A stretch of DNA of 64,000 bases, taken from NCBI GenBank assembly GCA_963707435.1, contig CAVPPF010000008.1, positions 1 to 64,000 of the forward strand. The letters are read 5' to 3'. This stretch comes from UBA4744 sp963707435 (GTDB lineage Bacteria; Actinomycetota; Acidimicrobiia; Spongiisociales; UBA4744). The stretch's first letter is position 1; each line of letters opens with the position of its first letter. The translations under genes and the position numbers were made by a program. The notes below the pieces were generated by a model, which did not search any database, was not told where the DNA came from, and worked only from the letters and a program-made list of their open reading frames with translations. Shown here one piece after another: positions 35,085 to 43,204 of this stretch.

Positions 35085-36110
35085 TCAGTCGAAAAGGGCG
35101 AACTCGCCCGTCGAGCGTCCTTCGAGGGGAACGTAGGCGGGGACCGCATGGTGCGGGGTGTCGAGGTACACCTTCGCTTCGGGCGCCTGGGCGAACTTGC
35201 CGTGACTCCACCGAACTTCGATATGCCCGGTCACGGTTGAGGTGGCCCCGGAGCGCTGATCGGCGTAGGTCGCCTCCCAACCGACGATAGGTTGGCCCCG
35301 GTCCGGTTCGGCCCGGTGCCGGAACGAGACAAACCGGTGTGAGACCCGCAGATCCCAGGGGGTCTGCACCCGGTAGGCCAGCGGGTGACCTTCGGCCGAC
35401 TCTCCCAGGACGAAGTAGGGAGCGGATTGGAGCCGCAGGAGGCGCCACATCATCTCCTCCTGCGCTCGTTTGGTTCTCAGGTACGTGTCCCAGCGGTGGG
35501 ACGACCCGGTAGCTGCGTCGAAGGCGAATTGGCGGTAGGCCCGTTTGGCGGTGTCGGTGAGGGTCCTGGGCAACGACTGCTTCAGGATGAGGCGATGGTC
35601 GCTGGTGAGGTCGGTCACGTGCCCGGGTAGAGAAGCATCGGGGGCCAGGCGCCGGCATTCGTCGTAGAGCAGCTGATACGACCCGGGGGCCACGGCATGG
35701 AACCAGTCGTCGGCGTCGCTGCGGGGGTCGAACAGGTTGGCCGGTGAGGCGTTGGTGAGGATGTTGGACCCGTATTTGCACGACACCAGGTAGACGTGAT
35801 CGACCCGGAGATCGGCCGGGATCTGCTCGTAGCCTGGCGGCCGGTGCGCCCCCTTCCACTCGACGATCCAGGGGGGGCGGCCGCGCAGACCCTCATCCGA
35901 GCGAGCGAACCGAACCCCGTTACTCCAGGCGGTCGCGAAAGCCCGGCTGTGCTCGCCCGACCGGTAGGCGGCAGCCAGCCGGTCGTAGACCGCATTGTCG
36001 ACGTTCACGAATCCGGGCGGCCGCATCCCGATGGCATGCTGGAGATTGGAGTACCCGAACATGCCGAGTCCGGTCACGATTTCGGTGATCTCCGTGCGCA
36101 AGGCAGGCAT
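35085..36110 (-). CDS. Putative PD-(D/E)XK-type nuclease of a methylase-linked operon
   Basis: A 341-residue cytoplasmic protein I do not recognise by name. Around residues 84-112 the pattern Glu84 (IVEWKG), Asp104 and Ser-Cys-Lys112 (DHVYLVSCKYGSN) matches the spacing of a PD-(D/E)XK nuclease active site of the D-x5-SxK kind, with strands on both sides. The rest is rich in Trp, Arg and Tyr, as in many restriction enzymes. The ATG at 36110 lies three bases after the stop of a small gene, which itself overlaps the DNA methyltransferase, so this is the third gene of one operon. A restriction enzyme role is inference from motif and context. Confidence 0.6.
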   Translation of the reverse strand: MPALRTEITEIVTGLGMFGYSNLQHAIGMRPPGFVNVDNAVYDRLAAAYRSGEHSRAFATAWSNGVRFARSDEGLRGRPPWIVEWKGAHRPPGYEQIPADLRVDHVYLVSCKYGSNILTNASPANLFDPRSDADDWFHAVAPGSYQLLYDECRRLAPDASLPGHVTDLTSDHRLILKQSLPRTLTDTAKRAYRQFAFDAATGSSHRWDTYLRTKRAQEEMMWRLLRLQSAPYFVLGESAEGHPLAYRVQTPWDLRVSHRFVSFRHRAEPDRGQPIVGWEATYADQRSGATSTVTGHIEVRWSHGKFAQAPEAKVYLDTPHHAVPAYVPLEGRSTGEFALFD

Positions 36111-36113
36111 TGG

Positions 36114-36434
36114 TCAGGCGTCCCGGAACAACCGCTTGAACTGCAGCTGAGCCCCGATCATCTCGCCGGGCAGCTCGTCTCGCCCGTAGATCGGCAGGAA
36201 TGTGTAGACGTCGACGGCCACCCCGGACAGTGTCATCCACGTGACGACCGCATCACCCCATCGTTCGTCGAGCAGGGCTTTGCGCAACTCGTCGGCTCCT
36301 TCGCGGGTGAGCAATGCCGGGTCGGTGTCGGCGACCAGTTCGAGGGCGAGCAGCCGCTGCAGCACGTCGATGTCCTCGGCCAGGTAAACGGCCGGAGGGT
36401 CGAAGCGTACGACCGCGTACGCCACGCCGTTCAT
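36114..36434 (-). CDS. Small protein between DNA methyltransferase and putative nuclease
   Basis: A 106-residue acidic/hydrophobic protein beginning MNGVAYAVVRFDPPAVYLAE. Its ATG overlaps the stop of the methyltransferase (ATGA at 36431-36434), a classical coupling, which also shows the long overlapping frame reaching to 37634 is a shadow. No DNA-binding motif, Cys cluster or membrane segment is seen; the middle (EDIDVLQRLLALELVADTDP) is helical. Position between modification and nuclease genes suggests a specificity, controller or assembly role, without proof. Confidence 0.7.
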   Translation of the reverse strand: MNGVAYAVVRFDPPAVYLAEDIDVLQRLLALELVADTDPALLTREGADELRKALLDERWGDAVVTWMTLSGVAVDVYTFLPIYGRDELPGEMIGAQLQFKRLFRDA

Positions 36435-38011
36435 TCGTCGCCGTCGTAGTAGCGGGCGAGTTGTTCGTCGCGACGCGCCGCCAGTTCTTCTTCCGTCCAG
36501 AACCCGGCCAGCTGCTCCGGGTTCCCCTGGGCGTAGGCTTCCAACCGGTTGACACCGCCGGCATCGAACATCTCGATGGCATCCCACACGTTGCCGGGCC
36601 CGACGGCATGGAGCGCTTTGTCGCCGTCGCTGCCCGGCCGCGGCAGGTTCGAGGTCACGATCAGGAGCCGGGCTTCTTCGTCGAGCGACTTCAGGACATG
36701 GGCGCGGCCGAGCGTCTTCCAGAGGGTGTCGGTGCGCAGCAAGCCGGGCCGGGCGGTAGTGAACGCCCCGGACACATCGACCAGGAACTCCCGGTCGCCT
36801 TTGGAATCGACCACCCGGAAGTTGAAGTGCACGCCCGATTTGGGCAGCTTGTACGCCTCGTCGATCACTTCGAAGCCGACTTCTTCGAGTACCTGGCGGG
36901 CCAGGTCCTGAGCCTTCTTGCCTTCCCGGCTGGCCCGACGCTGGAAGTGGTCGGCCCGCTCCTCGGCGGTGGCCTCCGGAGGCAATTCGAGAGCGAACCG
37001 CTCCTGGTGGGCGGTCTCCTGCTCCCGCTGCCGCCGGTAGCGCTGCTTCTCGGCCCGGTAGCGGGCCCGGGCCGTCTCGATGTAGCCCGGGTCGAGGTCG
37101 TAGCCGACCCCGCGCCGGCCGGTCCGTGCGGCGGCAACCAAGGTGGTCCCGGACCCGAGGAACGGGTCGAGGATCAGATCGTCTTCGAACGTGTACAGCT
37201 CGATGAGGCGGCGCGGCAGCTCCACCGGGAACGGGGCCGGATGCTGGACCCGGCGGGCGCTCTCGGCATCGATGCGCCACACGTCGAGAGTGGCTTCCAT
37301 GAACTCGTCGACCGGCATAGTGTTCTCGAACGGGTAGCCGTCCTTCTCGCGCTGCTGGCGGGACCGGGCCCGATCGAACCGGCCCTTGGAAGCAACAATG
37401 ACCCGTTCGGTCACATCGCGCAGGACCGGGTTGGTGGCCTTGTTGAAGGACCCCCAGGCGACCGACCCGGAGGCGCCTTCGGCTTTCTGCCAGATGATCT
37501 CGCCCCGCAGGAGCAAACCCAGATCGTCCTGGAGGATCCGCATCACGTCGGCGGACAAGCTGCGGTAGGGCTTGCGGCCGAGGTTGGCGACGTTGACGGC
37601 GATCCTCCCGCCCGGCTCCAGGGTCCGTTTGCATTCGACAAACACGTCCCGCAGCATCTCCAGGTACTCGACATACGACCGGGGTATCTGCGGACCGGCC
37701 ACCTCGCCTTTCCCGGTGACCGCCTGCTCATATTCTTTGCCGACGAAGTAGGGAGGCGACGTGACCACCAGCGCCACCGACCTGTCGGGTACCGCCGTCA
37801 TGTGGCGGGCGTCACCCACGATGCAGGGCGGATCTGGCAGTTCGAGGTTGAGCGGACCGAGCCGGTCATCGTCGGACAGTTCGGGAGGGCTGAACCGGGC
37901 GTAGAAGGCCGACGCATCGTGGTTCTCCCTCCGCCCGACCCCGAAAGCGGACGTGGTGGTGCCACGACCGGCCTCGCTCGCTTCGTCCCGGGGTTCGGTG
38001 TTTCCACTCAT
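36431..38011 (-). CDS. Site-specific DNA methyltransferase (TSPPY type) with extra C-terminal domain
   Basis: A 526-residue beta-class DNA amino-methyltransferase. The catalytic motif IV TSPPYF lies at residues 84-89 and the SAM motif I DPFLGSGTT at 282-290, the permuted order of this class. TSPPY favours N4-cytosine over N6-adenine methylation by family trend. After a charged coiled-coil linker (about 310-375) there is an extra domain (375-526) with strand pattern like a PD-(D/E)XK fold, but the expected ExK is Asp-Val-Ser-Gly (FLVDVSG, 409-415). The start is ATG 38011; TTG 38029 and GTG 38014 are in frame but weaker. It leads the operon. Confidence 0.9.
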   Translation of the reverse strand: MSGNTEPRDEASEAGRGTTTSAFGVGRRENHDASAFYARFSPPELSDDDRLGPLNLELPDPPCIVGDARHMTAVPDRSVALVVTSPPYFVGKEYEQAVTGKGEVAGPQIPRSYVEYLEMLRDVFVECKRTLEPGGRIAVNVANLGRKPYRSLSADVMRILQDDLGLLLRGEIIWQKAEGASGSVAWGSFNKATNPVLRDVTERVIVASKGRFDRARSRQQREKDGYPFENTMPVDEFMEATLDVWRIDAESARRVQHPAPFPVELPRRLIELYTFEDDLILDPFLGSGTTLVAAARTGRRGVGYDLDPGYIETARARYRAEKQRYRRQREQETAHQERFALELPPEATAEERADHFQRRASREGKKAQDLARQVLEEVGFEVIDEAYKLPKSGVHFNFRVVDSKGDREFLVDVSGAFTTARPGLLRTDTLWKTLGRAHVLKSLDEEARLLIVTSNLPRPGSDGDKALHAVGPGNVWDAIEMFDAGGVNRLEAYAQGNPEQLAGFWTEEELAARRDEQLARYYDGDE

Positions 38012-38161
38012 CACGCTGAAACCATACAAGCCCGGAGTGACAGATTCCCGGACTCGTCAGTTCGTTCTCGCAGCATCTGCAGTGCGATGCCTCAACGAGC
38101 CTCACACTGTTGTGTTGCCACGATGAGCGGGACTCGCGATGCAAACGAGGACGGGACCGGT

Positions 38162-38875
38162 CTAGGGGGTGTACTGCTCGCGGATGTAGGTAACGGCGCC
38201 ATCTTCGATGGTGAGCCACACGCCGGGCTGGAAGGAGCGCCCGGCCCGCCCGGCCAGCCAATCGGCATAGGGCACCATCTCCTCGGAGCCGGGATCCCCG
38301 GGGTTGGGCATCCATGTCACGCCCGTGTCGGCCGAGACCGCCAGGGTGCGGATCGTGGCGTTGAGGTTGCGGACGTAGTAGTCGTTGGGCGGTGGTGATT
38401 CCTCGCCGTCCTCGGCGGCAGCTTGGGCGGCCGGCGCTCCGGTGAACCAGCAGGCCAGGTCGAACCCCACAGATCCCGCAGCGGCGCTCTCGATGTAGCC
38501 GAACCATTCCCCGTCCGGAAGCCCGGTGGACGTGCCCGGCGTACAACCGGAGCCGTCGGCCAGCGCGTTGGTGTCCTGGGTGGTGGTGGTCGACGCAGCC
38601 GTCGTCGTAGTGGTCGAAGCGGCCGTGGTGGTCGTCGTCGAACCGGTGATCGTGGTGGTCGACGCAGCCGTCGTAGTCGTGGTCGAAGCGACCGTCGTGG
38701 TCGAAGCGACCGTCGTTGTGGTCGTCGAACTGCCGGGGATGGTGGTCGTGGCACTCTCCGTCGAAGAGCACCCCGCCGCCAGGACCACAACGCTCAGGAC
38801 CGCTACGACGCGGCCCGCCCGCACCGTCCGAAATCCTGGTTTGCTCGAAAGGAACCGACGAGTGTCAGCGATCAC
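38162..38875 (-). CDS. Thr-repeat lipoprotein of unknown function
   Basis: A 237-residue lipoprotein. The signal ends in lipobox VVLAAGC (Cys36). Residues ~37-100 are a Thr/Ser/Ala low-complexity stalk of VASTTT- and AASTTTT-like units. The soluble tail has two cysteines (CTPG, ACWF), a GEWFGYIESA segment and PNPGDPGSEEMVPYADWLAG. Fold unknown. ATG 38875 may have a shorter alternative, but the signal sequence fits. Transcribed toward the methyltransferase, with a 150-bp gap to 38011 that shows no gene. Confidence 0.82.
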   Translation of the reverse strand: MIADTRRFLSSKPGFRTVRAGRVVAVLSVVVLAAGCSSTESATTTIPGSSTTTTTVASTTTVASTTTTTAASTTTITGSTTTTTAASTTTTTAASTTTTQDTNALADGSGCTPGTSTGLPDGEWFGYIESAAAGSVGFDLACWFTGAPAAQAAAEDGEESPPPNDYYVRNLNATIRTLAVSADTGVTWMPNPGDPGSEEMVPYADWLAGRAGRSFQPGVWLTIEDGAVTYIREQYTP

Positions 38876-39081
38876 AGGTGGCCTCCGCGCCGTGTGTTTA
38901 CCGATCAGATTCCACTGCCGTCGATGGGCAAATCCAGAACTCCCGACGTCGTTCGCGGACGCCTGCCCCTCGCCGGCCGGTGACTTCGCGATAGTACCCC
39001 GGTCCTATTGCCACCTTTGCGCGAAACGGCGGGAATATTTGGGACGCTCGTCTCGCTGAAACGACCCCCGACAGGAAACCC

Positions 39082-40101
39082 ATGGAACTAGGACTGACCA
39101 GCTTCGCCGAGACCATCCCCGACCCTTCCTCGGGGGTAACGATCGCCCATGGGGAACGGCTCCGCCAGGTGCTCGAGGAGATCGACGTGGCCGAGTCGGT
39201 CGGTCTCGACGTGTACGGCCTGGGCGAACACCACCGCCCCGACTTCGCCTCCTCATCTCCGGCCACGGTGCTGGCTGCCGCTGCCGGACGGACCTCGAGA
39301 ATCCGCCTCTTCCCGGCCGTGTCGATCCTCAGCACCGACGACCCGGTGCGAGTGTTTCAGCAATACGCCACCCTCGACCTGGTCTCATCCGGGAGAGCCG
39401 AGCTGCTGGTCGGACGGGGATCGTTCATCGAGTCGTTCCCGCTGTTCGGGTACGACCTCAACGACTACGACGAGCTCTTCGCCGAGAAACTCGATCTGCT
39501 GCTCCAGATCCGGGACAACGAGACGGTCACCTGGTCGGGCCGGTTCCGGCCACCCATCAGCGGCCAGGGCATCTACCCCCGGCCGGAGCGGCCGCTCCCC
39601 ATCCGCGTTGGGGTAGGCGGGACCCCCCAGTCGATCATCCGGGCCGCCCGGCGGGGGCTTCCGGTGGCGCTGGCGATCATCGGCGGAAGCCCGGACCGCT
39701 TCAAGGTGCTGGCCGATCTGCACCGGCGCACGCTGGTCGAGTCCGGCTACGACCCCGCCGAGGTCCCGCTCTCAGTCCACGCACACGGATACATCGCCGA
39801 TACCACGGACCAGGCTGCCGAGGAGTTCTACGGCTCCTACGCAACGGCCATGTCCCGCATCGGGCGGGAACGGGGCTGGGGTCCGATGACGAGAGACCAG
39901 TACGACCTGATGCGCGGCCCGGGCGGTTCCCTCGTACTGGGCGACCCGGAAACCGTGGCGGCCAAGATTCTCCGCTGGAAAGAGGTTCTCGGGGTCAACC
40001 GGTTCGAATTGCATGTGAGCGTTGGCTCGCTCCCCCACGACCAGGTGCTCCGCAACATCGAGCTGCTGGGAACGAAGGTGGCACCGCTGGTGCGAGGTTG
40101 A
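39082..40101 (+). CDS. LLM-class flavin-dependent oxidoreductase
   Basis: A 339-residue luciferase-like monooxygenase-family protein, probably FMN- or F420-dependent. The TIM-barrel core is clear: GLTSFAETIP at the first strand, GLGEHHRPDFASSSP, IRLFPAVSILSTDDPVRVFQQYATLD and SSGRAELLVGRGSF, then PLPIRVGVGGTP. ATG 39082 is preceded by ACAGGAAACC. The glyoxalase-fold gene starts 37 bp downstream and is likely cotranscribed. Substrate unknown. Confidence 0.92.
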   Translation: MELGLTSFAETIPDPSSGVTIAHGERLRQVLEEIDVAESVGLDVYGLGEHHRPDFASSSPATVLAAAAGRTSRIRLFPAVSILSTDDPVRVFQQYATLDLVSSGRAELLVGRGSFIESFPLFGYDLNDYDELFAEKLDLLLQIRDNETVTWSGRFRPPISGQGIYPRPERPLPIRVGVGGTPQSIIRAARRGLPVALAIIGGSPDRFKVLADLHRRTLVESGYDPAEVPLSVHAHGYIADTTDQAAEEFYGSYATAMSRIGRERGWGPMTRDQYDLMRGPGGSLVLGDPETVAAKILRWKEVLGVNRFELHVSVGSLPHDQVLRNIELLGTKVAPLVRG

Positions 40102-40138
40102 ACGCGCTCGCTTCCGCCCATCGGTAGGGTTCCGGGGC

Positions 40139-40537
40139 ATGGCTGTACGACTCGACCACACCATCCTCGACGTGAAGAACCTGGCCGAATCGGTGGCCTT
40201 CTACCGGGACGTCGTCGGTTTGGAGTATCGGGGCAGGAGCGGGGGATTCGAGGTGATGCTCATCACCGACGACCTGGCCCTCGACCTCGACGCCCATGTT
40301 CAACCGGCCCCCCGGCATCTGGCATTCGGCATGGATCGAGCCACGTTCGAGGCGGCCTTCGAGCGCATCCGGGCCGGTGGTTATTCGTTTGGAGACGGCC
40401 CTTCCCGTCCCACCAATATGCAAGGCCCGGGTAGATCGACCGGCATTCACGGAGCGACCGATTCGGTGTACTTCCACGATCCGAGCGGCCACCTGCTGGA
40501 GATCCTCACCTACGACCCGCCGGTCCCGGTTGCCTAG
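40139..40537 (+). CDS. VOC/glyoxalase-fold protein
   Basis: A 132-residue vicinal-oxygen-chelate protein: LDHTILDVKNLAESVAFYRDVVGLEY at the N-terminus and VYFHDPSGHLLEILTY at the C-terminus give the usual His/Glu metal site (His6 area, Glu near 124). Could be a dioxygenase, lyase or antibiotic-binding protein. It starts at ATG 40139 and probably forms an operon with the luciferase-like oxidoreductase. Confidence 0.9.
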   Translation: MAVRLDHTILDVKNLAESVAFYRDVVGLEYRGRSGGFEVMLITDDLALDLDAHVQPAPRHLAFGMDRATFEAAFERIRAGGYSFGDGPSRPTNMQGPGRSTGIHGATDSVYFHDPSGHLLEILTYDPPVPVA

Positions 40538-40551
40538 CTGGTTCGGGACTC

Positions 40552-41100
40552 TCAGGCGACCGCCAGCCTGACCCAGATGACCGGCTGTCGTGGATGCTCG
40601 TAGGGAACCGGGCGCTCGAATCTGCGGGCATTCTGGAACTCCCAGGCGAAGAGCCGCCCACCGGCGGCGAAGGCGTCGAGCGACACGTGGTCGATCCTGT
40701 GTCTCTCCTGGTGGTCTCTGAGTTCGGCCGTCGTGAAAGGACCGTGCACGTCGACGAGCTCTGCCATCCCCGCAATCGCTCCCGAGCCTGCGGGACTCAA
40801 ACCGACCGGGCCGCGCACCTTGGTGCAGAGATGGTTGAGCTCCCAGGTCTTGCGGCCCTCGATCAGCAACCACACCCACGGTTCCGGGACGGGCAAGGCG
40901 TAGTCGAAGGGGTAGGTCCACGAAAACGAGTCTTGGCAAGCAGGGCAGAACCATGGTTTGGCAAGCGCATTGCCGTTGGGGTCGTTGCTCGCGAACTCGA
41001 TCCGGGTCCGGTCTGAGCATCCGGGGCAGGGTGGAATCAGCTCCGGCTCGGGCAGGTAGCGGACCGTCGGCATACTGGGCGGCCGGGCCATTTCTCGCAT
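40552..41100 (-). CDS. ASCH-like domain protein with zinc-ribbon N-terminus
   Basis: A 182-residue protein. The first half has a CPGC...CPAC zinc-ribbon pair (ELIPPCPGC and WFCPACQDSF). The second half resembles an ASCH/PUA-like fold: WVWLLIEGRKTWELNHLCTKVRGPVGLSPAGSGAIAGMAEL, where a GRKTWE loop and a RGP strand are typical RNA- or nucleoside-binding positions. This suggests nucleic-acid binding in the cytosol. I favour ATG 41100 (GGGAG four bases upstream); ATG 41091 is possible. Convergent with the VOC gene. Confidence 0.75.
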   Translation of the reverse strand: MREMARPPSMPTVRYLPEPELIPPCPGCSDRTRIEFASNDPNGNALAKPWFCPACQDSFSWTYPFDYALPVPEPWVWLLIEGRKTWELNHLCTKVRGPVGLSPAGSGAIAGMAELVDVHGPFTTAELRDHQERHRIDHVSLDAFAAGGRLFAWEFQNARRFERPVPYEHPRQPVIWVRLAVA

Positions 41101-41645
41101 GGCGCTCCCGGATGTCACGATGGGCTCGTTCTTGTTGTGGCATCGACAAACGGCCCAAGATCTTGAGGAACCAACGTCGGTTCACATTCGATTCAGACCG
41201 GAAACCGTCGGCCGGCGGCTGAATGCCTCAGCAGACTTCCCCGTCGAGGATGCACATCAGCCCCGGCGCCGGGGCAATGTCGTGTTCGAGGACCCAGGTG
41301 CGTTCCAGCGGTGATGTTGATCAGTTGGACCCCAGGGCCGAACGGCTCTATTGAGTAGGGTCTTTCAGGCTCGCTGCGAAAGCCGTGAGCGACCGGTGGG
41401 GTATGACAACACACCGAGCGGCAACCCGAGCCTCGTGGGGTTCCGATGCCAGACTCCCCACCAAACCTGGCTGGTTGTGGCAATCGTCGGCCGCCATCCC
41501 CCCTATCTGGCCACCAGGACCGTCGGGCAGGTGAATCGGGACTTGCCGCGGACACTTCGGAGCGTTGTCGCGACACCGGCTATTCGACTCGCTGTCGAAC
41601 CAATTCGCCTCCCAGAATCCCTCAACTCACGCAAGGGAGGACACC
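41101..41645. other. 545-bp intergenic region with a structured leader candidate
   Basis: No convincing protein gene: open frames here lack ribosome sites and protein-like composition. The right part (about 41358-41456) contains an RNA-like element described separately. The remaining ~190 bp before the lipoprotein start at 41646 shows nothing I can name. An AAGGGAGG ribosome site precedes the TTG start. Confidence 0.6.
41358..41456 (+). ncRNA. Candidate SAM-I/IV-type riboswitch-like element
   Basis: A ~99-nt stretch resembles the SAM-IV/SAM-I-IV riboswitch layout. Outer arms 41358-41363 (GGGTCT) and 41451-41456 (AGACTC) can pair with one G-T. A TGAGCG segment is followed by a CGGTG/CACCG hairpin (41394-41398 with 41412-41416). 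Then comes AGCGGCAACCC and, after a short loop, GTGGGGTTCC, where AACCC and GGGTT pair. The order matches the known family core (UGAGUG, CCGGCAACCC, GUGGGGUGCC). The downstream gene is a lipoprotein rather than a methionine gene, so identity is tentative. Confidence 0.35.
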
Positions 41646-42197
41646 TTGAAACGACTCACCGGGCTGCTTGTCGCCCTGGCGCTGGTCGCCAGTGCCTGCG
41701 GCGGCACCGCCGAAGCCGAGATTGAAGAAACGACCACCACGACGGCCGCCGCGACGTCCACCACGGAAGCCACCACCACAACCACAACCGAGGCGACGAC
41801 CACCACGGCCGCCCCTACGACGACCACGACCGAAGCATCCGGCATCGTCGAGGGCGAAGACCCCGAAGTGGATGCCGTCGTCCTGGCCTTCACGACCGCT
41901 CTCGACAGCGTCACCCCATACGAAGACAAGGCGCCGTTCATCGACGATCCCGAAGGGCTCGAAGATACCGTTGCGCAGTACCTTGCGACCGGCGAGTCCA
42001 TGGGAGGCATCAGTGTCGCCGTCTCTGCGGTAGCGATCGACGGAGACACAGCCGTAGTCACGTACGACCTTTTGTTTGGCGGCAACCCGACCTATCCGGA
42101 TCTCAGCGGCGACGCCATCAAGACGGCCGATGGCTGGAAGATCACCCGGGCAGGGTTCTGTTCGCTGATGTCTTCGGCCCGGGTCGGCTGCCCGTAG
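41646..42197 (+). CDS. Thr-rich lipoprotein, NTF2/SnoaL-like
   Basis: A 183-residue lipoprotein starting at TTG 41646, fixed by GGAGGACACC directly before it. Signal MKRLTGLLVALALVASAC has lipobox Cys18. A Thr-rich stalk of ATTTT units runs to about residue 65. The remaining 115 residues (DPEVDAVVLAFTTALDSVTPY...TADGWKITRAGFCSL) look like an NTF2-like cone fold used in many extracellular accessory proteins. It is 14 bp upstream of the heme-binding protein gene, and likely the first gene of that operon. Confidence 0.82.
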   Translation: MKRLTGLLVALALVASACGGTAEAEIEETTTTTAAATSTTEATTTTTTEATTTTAAPTTTTTEASGIVEGEDPEVDAVVLAFTTALDSVTPYEDKAPFIDDPEGLEDTVAQYLATGESMGGISVAVSAVAIDGDTAVVTYDLLFGGNPTYPDLSGDAIKTADGWKITRAGFCSLMSSARVGCP

Positions 42198-42211
42198 ACC
42201 GGGAGATCAGG

Positions 42212-43204
42212 ATGCAGACACGGCTGATCGGGCTCGTACTCGCCGCCGCGCTCGTTGGCGGCGCCTGCGCTTCTCAGCCCGTCGCCACCACGACGGCCGG
42301 GGAACCAACTACGAGCACGACAATGGGGACCACGACCTCGACTTCGGGAGTCGAAGCTCCCGCGGTCGAGACCTTCATCGGTGCTGATGGCGTCGTGTCG
42401 ACGATCGCCGACACAAATCGCATCGTGACGTTGAGCGGAGACCTGACCGAGACCGTATGGAGACTCGGGTTCGGGGATTCGGTGGTGGCGACCGACGTCA
42501 CCACCGTCTACCCGCCGGAGGCGATCGGGCTGCCGGTGGTGGGAGTCGGCCGCTTCCTGTCGGCAGAGGGAGTCCTGGCGCAGGAGCCGACCCTGGTCAT
42601 CGGGGACACGCAGACGTCTCCCCCGGAAGCGATCGAGCAGATCCGTAGTGCCGGGGTCCCCGTGGTGATTCTCGAGGTACCGACCACCTTCGACGGCTTG
42701 TACGAGAAGATCGAAGGTCTGGCCGAGGCGCTCGGCGTGCCCGAGAAGGGGGCAGATCTGGCCGCAGAGGTCCGGTCCGGAATCGACCAGGCCCTCGAAA
42801 CGGCGGCACCGCTCGACCCGCAACCCGGTATCGCCTTTGTATACAGCCGGGGTCCCGACGTCATGTTGCTCTTCGGTTCCGAGATGACCACCCAGCCCCT
42901 CATCGAGGCCGCGGGCGGCATCGACGTGGGAGCCGCCGGCGGAGTGGTCGGCACCGTCTCGATCACTCCAGAGGCTCTGGTGGCTGCGGCGCCCGATGTC
43001 ATCGTCATCACCAGTGAGGGGTTGCAGGCGCTCGGGGGGGAAGCGGGACTCCTGGCGGTTCCCGGATTTGCCGAAACTCCGGCAGGGCGAGACGGGCGCA
43101 TCCTCAACTATCCCGAAGGAGACTTCCTGACCTTTGGTCCGCGCATCGCCGAGTCCCTCGAACTGTTGATCGCTGATCTCCAGTCCGTTCTCGGAGATTC
43201 GTGA
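42212..43204 (+). CDS. hmuT: Hemin/B12-type ABC transporter substrate-binding lipoprotein
   Basis: A 330-residue class III periplasmic-binding protein of the BtuF/HmuT kind. Lipobox Cys20 (LVGGACAS) and a Thr linker anchor it. The binding lobes contain RIVTLSGDLTETVWRLGFGDSVVATD, VVGVGRFLSAEGVLAQEPTLVIGD and the C-lobe PDVMLLFGSEMTTQPLIEAAGG. It delivers heme (or another tetrapyrrole/siderophore) to the permease. Its stop overlaps the permease start by four bases (GTGA). Confidence 0.9.
   Translation: MQTRLIGLVLAAALVGGACASQPVATTTAGEPTTSTTMGTTTSTSGVEAPAVETFIGADGVVSTIADTNRIVTLSGDLTETVWRLGFGDSVVATDVTTVYPPEAIGLPVVGVGRFLSAEGVLAQEPTLVIGDTQTSPPEAIEQIRSAGVPVVILEVPTTFDGLYEKIEGLAEALGVPEKGADLAAEVRSGIDQALETAAPLDPQPGIAFVYSRGPDVMLLFGSEMTTQPLIEAAGGIDVGAAGGVVGTVSITPEALVAAAPDVIVITSEGLQALGGEAGLLAVPGFAETPAGRDGRILNYPEGDFLTFGPRIAESLELLIADLQSVLGDS

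Noticed and set aside
36114..37634. A 506-codon frame overlapping the DNA methyltransferase
   Set aside because: Only its last 106 codons (from 36434) read as protein; the rest is a shadow of the methyltransferase.
39990..40015. tRNA T-loop-like GGTTCGAAT
   Set aside because: Lies inside the luciferase-like coding region without a matching acceptor stem.
41193..41576. Open frame in the 545-bp gap before the lipoprotein
   Set aside because: Arg/Pro-rich shadow-like composition and no ribosome site.
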